Shown here: positions 9,557-18,659 of the stretch, one piece after another
Layout of the letters: every line of letters begins with the position of its first letter
Position numbering within the stretch: the stretch's first letter is position 1
DNA from: CAYMUR01 sp964393615
GTDB lineage: Bacteria > Planctomycetota > Planctomycetia > Pirellulales > Pirellulaceae
Direction: 5' to 3'
Assembly (NCBI GenBank): GCA_964393615.1
Contig: CAYMUR010000009.1
Coordinates: forward strand, 1 to 64,000
Length of the DNA: 64,000 bases
Position numbers and translations under genes: made by a program
The notes under the pieces: generated by a model
The model's input: only the letters and a program-made list of their open reading frames with translations
Databases searched by the model: none
What the model was told of the DNA's origin: nothing

Positions 9557-11023
9557 TTATGCAAGCAAATCACCCACCACCTTGGCACCGGTCACAGGAA
9601 CATCGGTCAGTGTCTCGTCACGTCCCGAATGTCGATAGCTCAGAGTCTCGTGATTCAGCCCCAGCTGATGCAAAAGTGTGGCATGAAAATCGGAAATGCT
9701 GACCCGATCCTGAACCGCCTTGTAGCCTAGCGAGTCCGTCGCCCCATGAATATACCCTGACTTAAAGCCTCCTCCGGTAAGAAACAAAGAGGCGGCATTG
9801 CGGTTATGATCACGGCCCTTATTTCCTTGGGACACTGGCAACCGCCCGAATTCTCCTGCCCAAACCACAATCGTCTCGTCAAGCAGACCACGTGATTTCA
9901 AATCACGAATCAGGCCTGCGATCGGTAGGTCCGTTGCCTGGGCCATTGGCAATGCATCATCGAAACTCTGGTGGGAATCCCACGTATGGCCGTTTTGGGG
10001 AAACACTTGCACAAAACGTACTCCTTTTTCCACCAACTTACGTGCCAAAAGGCAGCGTAAGCCATAAGGGCGCGTGTCGGGATTATCCAGCCCATACAGT
10101 TGGTGGACCGAACTTGGTTCGTCGCTAATCGCCATCGTATCCAAGGCATCGACTTGCATTCTCGCAGCCAACTCATAGTTCAGAATACGAGTTTCCAGTC
10201 GAGCATCGTCTGGATATTTTTCTTGATATTGCCGATTTAGTGTGGCAAGATATTCCAAGTTATTGCGTTGTACTCCCGGGCGTTGAGCCTTTGCAGATTG
10301 CAAATTCAAAATGGGCGTTCCTTCCGCATTGAACTCCGTTCCACCGTACAGGGGCGGCAACCATCCAGAAGTCCACATGTACGGGCCCGGATTGTAACCA
10401 CTCGGATCACGCAACACGACAAATGCGGGTAGACTCTGATTCTCGCTTCCCAGGCCATAACTGATCCATGAACCGAGACTGGGGCGCCCCTGAAAAATCT
10501 TGCCCGTTGAAAGAATCGTCCAGCCTTCCAAATGGTTATTGTGGTATGTGTGCATGGAACGCACCAAACACAGTTCATCGGCCAACTGGGCAATGTGCGG
10601 CAACGCAGTGGAAACATCCATACCACAGCGGCCCCACTTGCGAAACTTCATCCAACTTCCCAGGATCCGATTCTGTTCCGACCCAGGCCCAGCCACCTCG
10701 GTGTGAATCCTGTGTTTTTTTCCATCATATTTATTCAATTCCGGCTTGGGATCCCAAACATCCATCTGGCTCACACCGCCAGTTTGCATGAGAAAAATGA
10801 TGGATTTTGCACGTGGCACAAATCGCGGTGTTTGCGGTCGCAAGCTGGGCACTCTCTGACCGTCATTCCTGGTGTTGCCACAGGTGGCCTGCTGGTGCAA
10901 GAATTGAAACGCCAACGCACCAAACCCTAAACCCGATCGACCGAGCATCTGCCTCCGCGTACACGCTCCCCAGCCAACATCCAGTTGGTTCGCTAGACAC
11001 CCTGTTGTCAATTTTTTATCCAC
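9557..11023 (-). CDS. DUF1501 protein, Tat-exported, alkaline-phosphatase-superfamily-like
   Basis: 488 residues from a GTG start at 11021-11023, preceded by GGTGG six bases away. The leader carries CTRRQMLGRSGLGFGALAF, a twin-arginine signal. The body has the DUF1501 signature order: IIFLMQTGGVSQMDVWDPKP, LVRSMHTYHNNH, LGSWISYGLG, VVLRDPSGYNPGP, WAGEFGRLPVSQGNKGRDHN and TDLPIAGLIRDLKSRGL. DUF1501 is related to sulfatase/alkaline phosphatase folds, but its activity has not been established. It is encoded 84 bases after the large cytochrome-domain protein (11108-13912), the usual planctomycete pairing. It has a paralogue at 14159-15619 in the same arrangement. Confidence 0.92.
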   Translation of the reverse strand: MDKKLTTGCLANQLDVGWGACTRRQMLGRSGLGFGALAFQFLHQQATCGNTRNDGQRVPSLRPQTPRFVPRAKSIIFLMQTGGVSQMDVWDPKPELNKYDGKKHRIHTEVAGPGSEQNRILGSWMKFRKWGRCGMDVSTALPHIAQLADELCLVRSMHTYHNNHLEGWTILSTGKIFQGRPSLGSWISYGLGSENQSLPAFVVLRDPSGYNPGPYMWTSGWLPPLYGGTEFNAEGTPILNLQSAKAQRPGVQRNNLEYLATLNRQYQEKYPDDARLETRILNYELAARMQVDALDTMAISDEPSSVHQLYGLDNPDTRPYGLRCLLARKLVEKGVRFVQVFPQNGHTWDSHQSFDDALPMAQATDLPIAGLIRDLKSRGLLDETIVVWAGEFGRLPVSQGNKGRDHNRNAASLFLTGGGFKSGYIHGATDSLGYKAVQDRVSISDFHATLLHQLGLNHETLSYRHSGRDETLTDVPVTGAKVVGDLLA

Positions 11024-11107
11024 CTGTTTCCACCCACACGAATACAGATACTGGCTGCAAATTCAAGAACCCTTTTTACCGTACTAATATTCTACTGTCA
11101 CTCCCTC

Positions 11108-13912
11108 TCAGCGAATGTAAAGAAATTCGTTCGCATTGAACAACATGTGACACAAATCGACCAACGCATGATTACCTGCCTGCAAGGCTTTATTTTCTTC
11201 CTCTGTTGGCTGATAGAGTACACCCTGTTGTTGAAGCAGTTTTCTGCTGGCGTCCAACTCTGAAGCATCCGCATCACGACCAAATGCCCATCGAAACGCC
11301 AGCTGGATTCGACGCAGCTGGGAATCACCTCCACGCTGAACCACTCGATTCGCAAAGTGTAAAGCCTGCTGCTGAACAAACTGGTCGTTAAGCAGTGTAA
11401 GTGACTGCAGAACTATGGCAGATTTTTTCCGCTGCGTACAGTTCGTTGCAAGCACCGGCTGGTCGAATACCTTCAGTGTGTTCAGATGATAGTTTCTACG
11501 ATTGACAATATAAATTGCTCGACGAAATTCATCGACAGGATGAACAAGAGAATGGTTTTGAAATGACAATGTGGCACCATCTGGATTGGCGAAAGGAATC
11601 ACCGGTGGCCCACCCATGGTTGGTTCGAGCTTTCCACTAATTGCCAGGATCGAATCCCGTATCACTTCCGAATCAAGCCGCCGCAGTGGCATTTTCCAAA
11701 GTAATCGATTTTCAGGATCCATTTTGTGTGGATCTGCTGCCTCGGCAATGCCACGTCGATCCGTCGCTTGACGGTAAACGGTCGCTGTCACGATCCGTTT
11801 GTGCAATGGCTTCAGTCTCCACTCACCGCGCACAAATTCCGTCGCAAGCCAATCCAGAAGTTCAGGGTGAGAAGGCAAAGCGCCTGACCGCCCCACGTTG
11901 TCTGTCGTTTCGACAATACCGCGATCAAAATACCGCTGCCACACTCGGTTCACAAAAACACGTGGCGTGAGAGGATTATCTGCACGAACAAGCCACCGAG
12001 CCAGTGCTGTACGATAACCACTAGTTACCGCGTTCGGCCCAGGAGCAGGAATGCTCCACGGATCGTCCGGATCGTCAAGAACAGAAAAAATTGCCGGCTG
12101 CACTTCCACACCGGGGCGTTCGTAATCACCACGTTCCAAGATATATTGCGGGTACGGGGGCCCAACATCCCACAACGCCTGAATGAGCTTGGGATGATTT
12201 TTCTGCTTACCAAGGTTGCGAATCTGATCTTCAAGATCCGCCACTCGTTTGGATTCTACCGTCTCCAGTTCCAGCGAGACTTCTTCATCCGTTACCTCTA
12301 TGAGATCCCCAAATTGTTTAATGTATTGGCTTTGTCGATCACTCCGCTCGCGCTCCGGTATCTCCACAGCAGCCTGGACAGCTGACCGCAACGCTTCGGG
12401 AACCACTACAATCTTTCGTGCCAGGACTTTTCTGCGCGCCGCCACACGTATGGTATCCAAGGTTTCCTCGTAAGCGGCAATTTTCACATCGTTCTCGGCA
12501 TTCGCCAATTTGACCTTTTGATATTCTTTCTCCGAAATCACTCTCAGAAAACGCCCTGTCTCCGGGTCCTCAAGAGGTATCTCGCGTTCCACCTTGTCAC
12601 CCCAGGAGTGTCTCCACTTTTGGGGATTATAAGCAGGTGTAAAAAAAGCCTGTAGTCGATAGTAATCCAATTGGCTGATCGGTTCATACTTGTGGGAATG
12701 ACATTGCGCACATTGCACCGTTAAGCCTAAAATATTCGTACAGAAAATAGCTGTCATTTCCACCAGTGTGTTGTAACGGTGAACGGCCTTGTCCGACACC
12801 CGCTCAAAAGTCTGATCTCGCGCCAGCCGAAGGAAACCCGTTGCCACCAGGTGCTCTCGAATCTCGGGTGTGAAACGATCCGCCTCACGCCATTCAATGA
12901 GCTCATCACCTGCGATTTGTTCCAGCAAAAATTGATCAAAGGGTTTATCCAGGTTGTACGATCGAATGACATAATCACGATAGCGCCAAATTCCCTTCTG
13001 CAGCCAAGTGCTCGTAATCAAATCATCATGCCCTACCACATCAACATAACCAGCAGCATCTAGCCAGTGGCGTCCCCAACGTTCCCCATAATGAGGGGAC
13101 GCGAGTAAACGGTCGACAAGTCGTTCGTAGCGGTCCAGAGATTCGTCTTGAAAGTATCGCTCCACGTCTTCATAAGACGGTGGTAAACCTATCATGTCAA
13201 GGTAAAGCCTGCGTACTAAAACTGCCGGCGTTGTTTCTTGAGAAAAAGAAATTGCATGTCGTTCGAGTTTTGCAAGCAAAAACGCATCAATGGGACTCCG
13301 TACTCGGTGTAAATCCTTGACCGTGGGAACTGCAGGTGGTGTCGGCGTCTGAAACGACCACCATTCACGATCTTTCGCTGTGATCGATAGCGTCTGACCT
13401 GACTTGAGGCTCACCGCTTGAACCTGGGAAGGCGCACCAGAGTCGATCCAAGCAGCGATCGTTTTCACATGCTGCTCCGACAACNNNNNNNNNNNNNNNN
13501 NNNNNATTCCTAAACGTGGAACCCCCTGTCGGCCTCTGTCTTCGGCCTCCTTCACGGCAATTGCATGGGCTTGCTGCCGGTCACCAGGAGTCAACACTTT
13601 GTAAAGCAAACTTTGCTCCGCCGAACCAGGAACAACCACTGGCCCGCTCACACCACCTCGCTGGACTAACGGCATGCTGCGCAAATCGAGTTCGGCGAAC
13701 CTGCCCTCCAACCCATGACATTTCCAACAATAAACACGAAAAATAGGCACGACATCCTGCTCAAACAGAATAGCGAGTGCTTCGCCTGCAGGCAGCCGCG
13801 ATTGAGAGTCTGCCGAGACATCGCCAGCGGCACACAGCGCAACTGGCCAGAGAATTACAAACAACGCTACCGGCAAAACTTTGTGAAGGTGTGTACACCC
13901 TGCAGATTCCAC
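11108..13912 (-). CDS. Planctomycete cytochrome c / DUF1549 / DUF1553 protein (contains 21 N)
   Basis: About 934 residues from a GTG at 13910-13912, with AGGAGG six bases upstream deciding the start. A Sec signal peptide (LPVALFVILWPVALCAAG) is followed by a cytochrome-c-like domain with CWKCHG, then LSEQHVKTIAAWIDSGAP. DUF1549 follows (RRLYLDMIGLPPSYEDVERYF; HYGERWGRHWLDAAGYVD) with a second haem-like motif CAQCHSHKYEP. The C-terminal DUF1553 contains ARWLVRADNPLTPRVFVNRV and ends NANEFLYIR. The 21-base N run at 13485-13505 falls just before LSEQ, where the family usually has an MPP-type loop, and keeps the frame. Predicted to be periplasmic and haem-binding. Its biochemical role is unknown. 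It is probably cotranscribed with the DUF1501 gene downstream. Confidence 0.9.
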   Translation of the reverse strand: MESAGCTHLHKVLPVALFVILWPVALCAAGDVSADSQSRLPAGEALAILFEQDVVPIFRVYCWKCHGLEGRFAELDLRSMPLVQRGGVSGPVVVPGSAEQSLLYKVLTPGDRQQAHAIAVKEAEDRGRQGVPRLGXXXXXXXXLSEQHVKTIAAWIDSGAPSQVQAVSLKSGQTLSITAKDREWWSFQTPTPPAVPTVKDLHRVRSPIDAFLLAKLERHAISFSQETTPAVLVRRLYLDMIGLPPSYEDVERYFQDESLDRYERLVDRLLASPHYGERWGRHWLDAAGYVDVVGHDDLITSTWLQKGIWRYRDYVIRSYNLDKPFDQFLLEQIAGDELIEWREADRFTPEIREHLVATGFLRLARDQTFERVSDKAVHRYNTLVEMTAIFCTNILGLTVQCAQCHSHKYEPISQLDYYRLQAFFTPAYNPQKWRHSWGDKVEREIPLEDPETGRFLRVISEKEYQKVKLANAENDVKIAAYEETLDTIRVAARRKVLARKIVVVPEALRSAVQAAVEIPERERSDRQSQYIKQFGDLIEVTDEEVSLELETVESKRVADLEDQIRNLGKQKNHPKLIQALWDVGPPYPQYILERGDYERPGVEVQPAIFSVLDDPDDPWSIPAPGPNAVTSGYRTALARWLVRADNPLTPRVFVNRVWQRYFDRGIVETTDNVGRSGALPSHPELLDWLATEFVRGEWRLKPLHKRIVTATVYRQATDRRGIAEAADPHKMDPENRLLWKMPLRRLDSEVIRDSILAISGKLEPTMGGPPVIPFANPDGATLSFQNHSLVHPVDEFRRAIYIVNRRNYHLNTLKVFDQPVLATNCTQRKKSAIVLQSLTLLNDQFVQQQALHFANRVVQRGGDSQLRRIQLAFRWAFGRDADASELDASRKLLQQQGVLYQPTEEENKALQAGNHALVDLCHMLFNANEFLYIR
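13485..13505. other. Run of 21 N (assembly gap)
   Basis: Undetermined bases within the N-terminal cytochrome domain of the 11108-13912 gene. The length is a multiple of three and the frame is open on both sides. Confidence 0.99.
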
Positions 13913-14013
13913 GCGCTGCCTCCTTCACCGAATAGAATACTTACTCCAGCCACTGTTCATTTTATATCCCAAGCAGAGCAGCTGTCAACGAAACGAGCTT
14001 CATGATGAATCAT

Positions 14014-14025
14014 AAACCATGGTTT
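14014..14025. repeat. 12-bp perfect palindrome AAACCATGGTTT
   Basis: A perfect palindrome in the spacer between the two PSCyt/DUF1501 modules, about 100 bases upstream of the GTG start at 13912. The same half-sites with a 5-base loop recur at 42575-42597. It may be an operator or chance. It is too short to judge. Confidence 0.4.
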
Positions 14026-14158
14026 GGAAAAACCAGTAAGCTAAAACCTCCAAAGGAAACCCGCAAACCATTCCATCGTTTCGCAACGACTAGTCCGAGT
14101 TTGCAAGACAGGGCCGGATGGTCGACGAGGCGAGGTCAAAGCATTCTTGCAACATTGC

Positions 14159-15619
14159 TCAGGTAAAAACCTCTTGTAAAACACGGCGTGCCTGTACCCC
14201 GGTCAATCGTTGGTCCAGGCCATTGTGCAGAAAAGTCAGTTTTTCATGGTCCAATCCCAACAGGTGCAATATCGTGGCATGCAAATCTGACACGTGAACC
14301 CGGTTTTCCACCGCCGTGAATCCTACTTCGTCGGTTGCACCGATCGCCTGCCCGCCTTTTACACCACCTCCCGCCAACCACATGCTAAAACCATATTGAT
14401 TGTGATCTCGGCCTGGCTTGCCCTTACCTTCACTGGTGGGTGTTCGCCCGAATTCGCCACCCCAAATCAACAGCGTATCATCCCACATACCACGTCGCTT
14501 CAAATCTTCCATCAGCGCTGCGATCGGCTGATCCGTTTCCAGGGCATGACGACCATGGTTATCAGTACAGTTGTTGTGTGCATCCCACGAATCTGCGCCA
14601 CCGCCCGAATACAGTTGGATATAGCGGACACCGCGTTCAAGCAATCGCCTCGTCAACATGCACTGGCGACCAAAATACTCCGTCTCTTTGCGGTTTAACC
14701 CGTAGAGTTCCCGCATCTCGGCCGATTCTTTGCTAACATCCACCGCATCGGCAGCTTCTGTCTGCATACGAAATGCAAGTTCGTAAGACTCAATTCTGGC
14801 AGCAAGTTCCGAATCACCACCTTGTTCTTGAAGATGCTTGTGGTTCAGACGTCCCAAGACATCCAGGCTACGGCGTTGTGTACCCTGATCAATCCCCTCC
14901 GGATTTTTCAAATTCAGGATCGGAACACCCTTACTACGAAACAATGTCCCCTGGTAAGCAGCTGGCATAAAACCCGACGTCCACGCCGCCGCTCCTCCTC
15001 GAGGTCCCCCTCGATGGTCTGTCATGACCACATAATTGGGAACATTCGCATTCAGATCGCCAAGCCCGTATCCCAACCAGGCTCCAAGACTGGGCTTACC
15101 GGTGACAATGCTACCACTGTTCATTTGCAGGATACCGGGACTGTGTGTCGGCGTGTCGGCATACATCGATCGAATGACGCACAAATCATCCACAAACCGT
15201 GCAACATTAGGAAAAAGACTGCTTATCTCCAAACCACTTTCACCATATTTCTTAAACGGAAAAGGAGATGGCATCAGTTTTCCAACAGGCCGACCGTTCG
15301 AGCCAATTTGAATTTCACGATGGTAATCCTTTCCCTCATATTTTTTCAGCGCAGGTTTGTGGTCGAAAGTATCGACCTGACTGGGACCGCCATTGAGAAA
15401 GAAAAACACAACTTGTTTTGCTTTCGCCGAAAAGTGACTTTGAGATCTTTTACGAATACTTTCACTCACAATATTCTCAGCCGCTATTGTTGATCCGGTA
15501 AAACCATCACGAGTGAGAAGATCGATCAGTGGGAGCGCCGCAAACCCCCCACCCCACTGCCACAAAAATTCACGACGCGTACGACCACATCGTGTCTGAT
15601 TGTCGATAAATACCGTCAT
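14159..15619 (-). CDS. DUF1501 protein, Tat-exported (second copy)
   Basis: 486 residues. The leader GRTRREFLWQWGGGFAALPL is a twin-arginine signal. The DUF1501 motifs are clear: VVFFFLNGGPSQVDTFDHKP, VIRSMYADTPTHSPG, LGAWLGYGLGDLN, WGGEFGRTPTSEGKGKPGRDHN and DLHATILHLLGLDHEKL. It starts 7 bases after the stop of the large DUF1549/DUF1553 gene (15627-18422), so the two are almost certainly translated from one transcript. It resembles the protein at 9557-11023 in order and motifs but is clearly diverged, which suggests an old duplication or separate acquisition. The catalytic role is unknown. The superfamily likeness to sulfatases and phosphatases is established knowledge, not a demonstration of that activity. 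Confidence 0.93.
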   Translation of the reverse strand: MTVFIDNQTRCGRTRREFLWQWGGGFAALPLIDLLTRDGFTGSTIAAENIVSESIRKRSQSHFSAKAKQVVFFFLNGGPSQVDTFDHKPALKKYEGKDYHREIQIGSNGRPVGKLMPSPFPFKKYGESGLEISSLFPNVARFVDDLCVIRSMYADTPTHSPGILQMNSGSIVTGKPSLGAWLGYGLGDLNANVPNYVVMTDHRGGPRGGAAAWTSGFMPAAYQGTLFRSKGVPILNLKNPEGIDQGTQRRSLDVLGRLNHKHLQEQGGDSELAARIESYELAFRMQTEAADAVDVSKESAEMRELYGLNRKETEYFGRQCMLTRRLLERGVRYIQLYSGGGADSWDAHNNCTDNHGRHALETDQPIAALMEDLKRRGMWDDTLLIWGGEFGRTPTSEGKGKPGRDHNQYGFSMWLAGGGVKGGQAIGATDEVGFTAVENRVHVSDLHATILHLLGLDHEKLTFLHNGLDQRLTGVQARRVLQEVFT

Positions 15620-15626
15620 TTCTTAC

Positions 15627-18422
15627 TCAGTCCGTGTAAACGAATTCATTCAAATTAAAAAGAATGCGGCACATTTGTGCGAGGGCCTGTCGATACGCCT
15701 GTTCGTGATTAGGTTTTTGATTGCCGCCGGCTTCCGCATCTTGCACTAGCTTCCTCGTCTCGGCCACCACGTACTCGACGAGAATTTCCCGTTCATCTGC
15801 CACAGGCGTTCTGCCGAGTGCCAAACGGTACGCCGTTACGACCTGTTCCTTTGCATCCGGAGCAGCCTCTTCGAGTAACCTGTTCGCAAAATGGCCTGAC
15901 TGCCGATTCACGAATTCACCGTTCAACAACTCTAATGCTTGTGGGGCTACCGTCGTAACATCGCGCCGTCCAATGCTCGTGGATGTGTCACAGAAGTCAA
16001 GCGTGTCCAAAAAAGGAACGACAAGGGTGCGTTTCAAGTAGGTGTAAACCGTACGGCGTGATGCTTCCTTTTCGTCAAACTCTTGCCAAACCGTTTTAGG
16101 GTTGTACCCACTTTGCAGCGCATCATCTGGAATCCTGGGATACATACTGGGACCGTACAGTTGCCGATTGAGCTGCCCACTGGCAGCCAACATTGAGTCA
16201 CGTATCGACTCGACCTCGAGTCGGCGGTAGGGAAATCGCCATAAACGCAAGTTGTCAGGATCACGTTCGGCATACTCACTGTTGAATCGCTTACCCATCC
16301 GGTAGGTACTGCTACTGATCACCAATTGATGTAGTTTTTTCAGAGACCACCCAGCTTCGTTAACGAACCAATCCGCCAGCCAATCTAATAACTCAGGGTG
16401 CGTCGGAACAGCGCCCCGATGGCCAAAATCACTCGGAGTCCGAACGAGACCCACGCCAAAATGGTACTGCCACACGCGGTTGATAATCACCCTGGTCGTT
16501 AATGGGTTATCATGACTCGCTATCCAATGGGCCAGCGAAATCCGTCGCCGGGTCGTGAATTCATCCGGTTTTTCAAAAATTGGCGGTTCCTGGCCAAATT
16601 GTTTTGTTACCGCCACCAGGACTGCTGGCTCAACCACTTTTCCCGGCAACTTCGGATCACCACGTTGCAGCAGGTGGGTAGCAGGAGCCACCGAAGAAGG
16701 TTCGTAAAAAAAATATCCCTCCGGATAATCGAATCTTTCCTCTAAATCCTTAATGTTTGATCTCGCGTTCGCAATTTCTTTTAACACTTCCCCTGGCAAA
16801 AATGTTTTCGCGAGTTCTTTGTTATCAAGTGCCGCCTTGACAACGGTATCGAATTTCAGTGCAAACTCTTGCACCTGTTTTTTTTCATCATCGGTTCGCT
16901 GGGCAGGTTCCACCTGGAAAGCAACCACCACCTCTTCTGGCAACCTCGACCGTCCTGTCTCTAACAACCCCGTTCGCAGTGGAGCATCCAGTTCGCGAAT
17001 TTTATTCTTTAACTGCGCAACCTGTGCATCTGCGGCGTTCTTTTTCGCAAGCTCCGGTGGTGGCACAGCCGCACGAGTCAATTCCTCGCGACCCTTGTGC
17101 TCCCGTTTCAAGGGCCGAAACACCGCCACCATACTGTAATAATCCTCCGTCGAAATGGGATCGAATTTATGATCATGACATCGAGCACATCCCATTGTCA
17201 GCCCTAGAAAAACCTGTGAAGTCGTGCTGATCTGGTCATCCAGCTCATTAAACAATTCCTCCAACACTTCGGTTGGCTGCACCGAAGCACCACGCTCGGC
17301 ATCCCAGGGCCCCACACGGAGAAAACCGGTAGCGATGATGGTTTCAGGCGTAGCGTCAGATAACTCATCGCCAGCAAGTTGTTCGTAAATGAACCGATCG
17401 TACGGCTTGTCTTCGTTCAGTGATTGGATGACATAATCTCGATATTTCCAAGCCATTGGTTTAGGGTGGTCCACTTCATAACCATTGCTGTCTGCATAAC
17501 GGGCGACGTCTAACCAATGTCGTCCCCACCGCTCACCATAATGCTGGCTTGCCAACAGCCTATCCGCCAGGGCCAAGTAAGCGTGCTCTGGATCTGTCTT
17601 GTTTTCCATTTCAAACCGCGTCAGTTCATCCAGTGTTAGCGGGAGTCCCATCAAGTCCAAGGAAACACGCCGCGCCAATGCAATGTTTGCTGCAGCAGGA
17701 GCGGGCGTCATTCCGTGTTTCTCCAGCCCCTCAAGCACAAAGGCGTCAATTGGATTGCGCACCCACTGTTGATCTTTGACGATTGGTATACCAGGCCTCG
17801 TCACTGGCTTAAGCGACCAAAGTTCGCCGTCCGTGACGTGGGCACCCTCTGCCGTATCTGCCCACGGCATTCCTTGTTCAATCCACCATCGCAAAAATTG
17901 AACCTGCTCTGCGGACAGGGCAGGGGCTGCATCCTGGGGTGGCATCCTCTGGCCATCAAGCTCCGTTTCTGAAACCACTGCCAGCAGAAGGCTTTCGTCC
18001 GGCTTGCCGGCAATCATCACAGGTCCACGATCGCCTCCCTGAAAAGCACGGGATCTTTTGTCAAATCGAATACCTGCTTCTTGAACATCCTGTCCGTGAC
18101 AAAGATAACAGTGTTTTTGAAAAATGGGCTGTATATCGCGTTCAAAATCGACACGAGGTGGACGTTGCAACTCATCTGCCACAACAGGGTTGCCCCAACG
18201 GCCCAGGGCCATGCTACCCAACAGCAGCACAAAACCTGCTGCGCTAATAAGGAACACGGTGCCGTTCAAGAAATTTTTCCACATGGAACCTATCATAAAC
18301 ATTGCTCGATTCAGGTTCAACAAACGTTTTCTCACAATTGACAGGATGGACAGCCTTGCGATGGGATTTTTTATATCCTGCGACCGGCTCGTTCCACGTC
18401 CTTCAGTGACTGATTCTTCCAC
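15627..18422 (-). CDS. Planctomycete cytochrome c / DUF1549 / DUF1553 protein (second copy)
   Basis: Up to 931 residues from a GTG at 18420-18422. No ribosome binding site supports that start, and an internal ATG such as 18302 or the one beginning MWKNFLNGTVFLISAAG is more plausible, because the hydrophobic segment would then be an N-terminal signal or anchor. Domains in order: a cytochrome-c-like region with CYLCHG and DGQRMPPQDAAPALS; DUF1549 with RRVSLDLMGLPLTLDELTRF, HYGERWGRHWLDVARYADSN and CARCHDHKFDP; DUF1553 with AHWIASHDNPLTTRVIINRV and a C-terminus NLNEFVYTD. A charged, coiled-coil-like insert lies between the two CxxCH motifs and DUF1553. Probably periplasmic and membrane-tethered. 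The partner DUF1501 gene begins 7 bases downstream. Confidence 0.92.
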   Translation of the reverse strand: MEESVTEGRGTSRSQDIKNPIARLSILSIVRKRLLNLNRAMFMIGSMWKNFLNGTVFLISAAGFVLLLGSMALGRWGNPVVADELQRPPRVDFERDIQPIFQKHCYLCHGQDVQEAGIRFDKRSRAFQGGDRGPVMIAGKPDESLLLAVVSETELDGQRMPPQDAAPALSAEQVQFLRWWIEQGMPWADTAEGAHVTDGELWSLKPVTRPGIPIVKDQQWVRNPIDAFVLEGLEKHGMTPAPAAANIALARRVSLDLMGLPLTLDELTRFEMENKTDPEHAYLALADRLLASQHYGERWGRHWLDVARYADSNGYEVDHPKPMAWKYRDYVIQSLNEDKPYDRFIYEQLAGDELSDATPETIIATGFLRVGPWDAERGASVQPTEVLEELFNELDDQISTTSQVFLGLTMGCARCHDHKFDPISTEDYYSMVAVFRPLKREHKGREELTRAAVPPPELAKKNAADAQVAQLKNKIRELDAPLRTGLLETGRSRLPEEVVVAFQVEPAQRTDDEKKQVQEFALKFDTVVKAALDNKELAKTFLPGEVLKEIANARSNIKDLEERFDYPEGYFFYEPSSVAPATHLLQRGDPKLPGKVVEPAVLVAVTKQFGQEPPIFEKPDEFTTRRRISLAHWIASHDNPLTTRVIINRVWQYHFGVGLVRTPSDFGHRGAVPTHPELLDWLADWFVNEAGWSLKKLHQLVISSSTYRMGKRFNSEYAERDPDNLRLWRFPYRRLEVESIRDSMLAASGQLNRQLYGPSMYPRIPDDALQSGYNPKTVWQEFDEKEASRRTVYTYLKRTLVVPFLDTLDFCDTSTSIGRRDVTTVAPQALELLNGEFVNRQSGHFANRLLEEAAPDAKEQVVTAYRLALGRTPVADEREILVEYVVAETRKLVQDAEAGGNQKPNHEQAYRQALAQMCRILFNLNEFVYTD

Positions 18423-18659
18423 AAGGCAACAACCCAGCTAGCACACGCCAGGTTTTGAAAGTTTTATTGCAACCAGCCTACCTGGGAACCGTCACCAAAA
18501 GTGTCGGGGATCGAATCTTCACACGCCCCATCGACCTGGCTCATGGTAGCGTTAAAAATCCCCACTTGGCTCCAGGAAGACTTTGGTTCCACGAAGACGA
18601 ATGAACCAGACCAACATTATCGTTGTAATAGAGCTCTAAGCCAACCCAAAGTTTCCAGG

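Noticed and set aside
14822..15493. 223-codon plus-strand frame
   Set aside because: A shadow of the DUF1501 gene.
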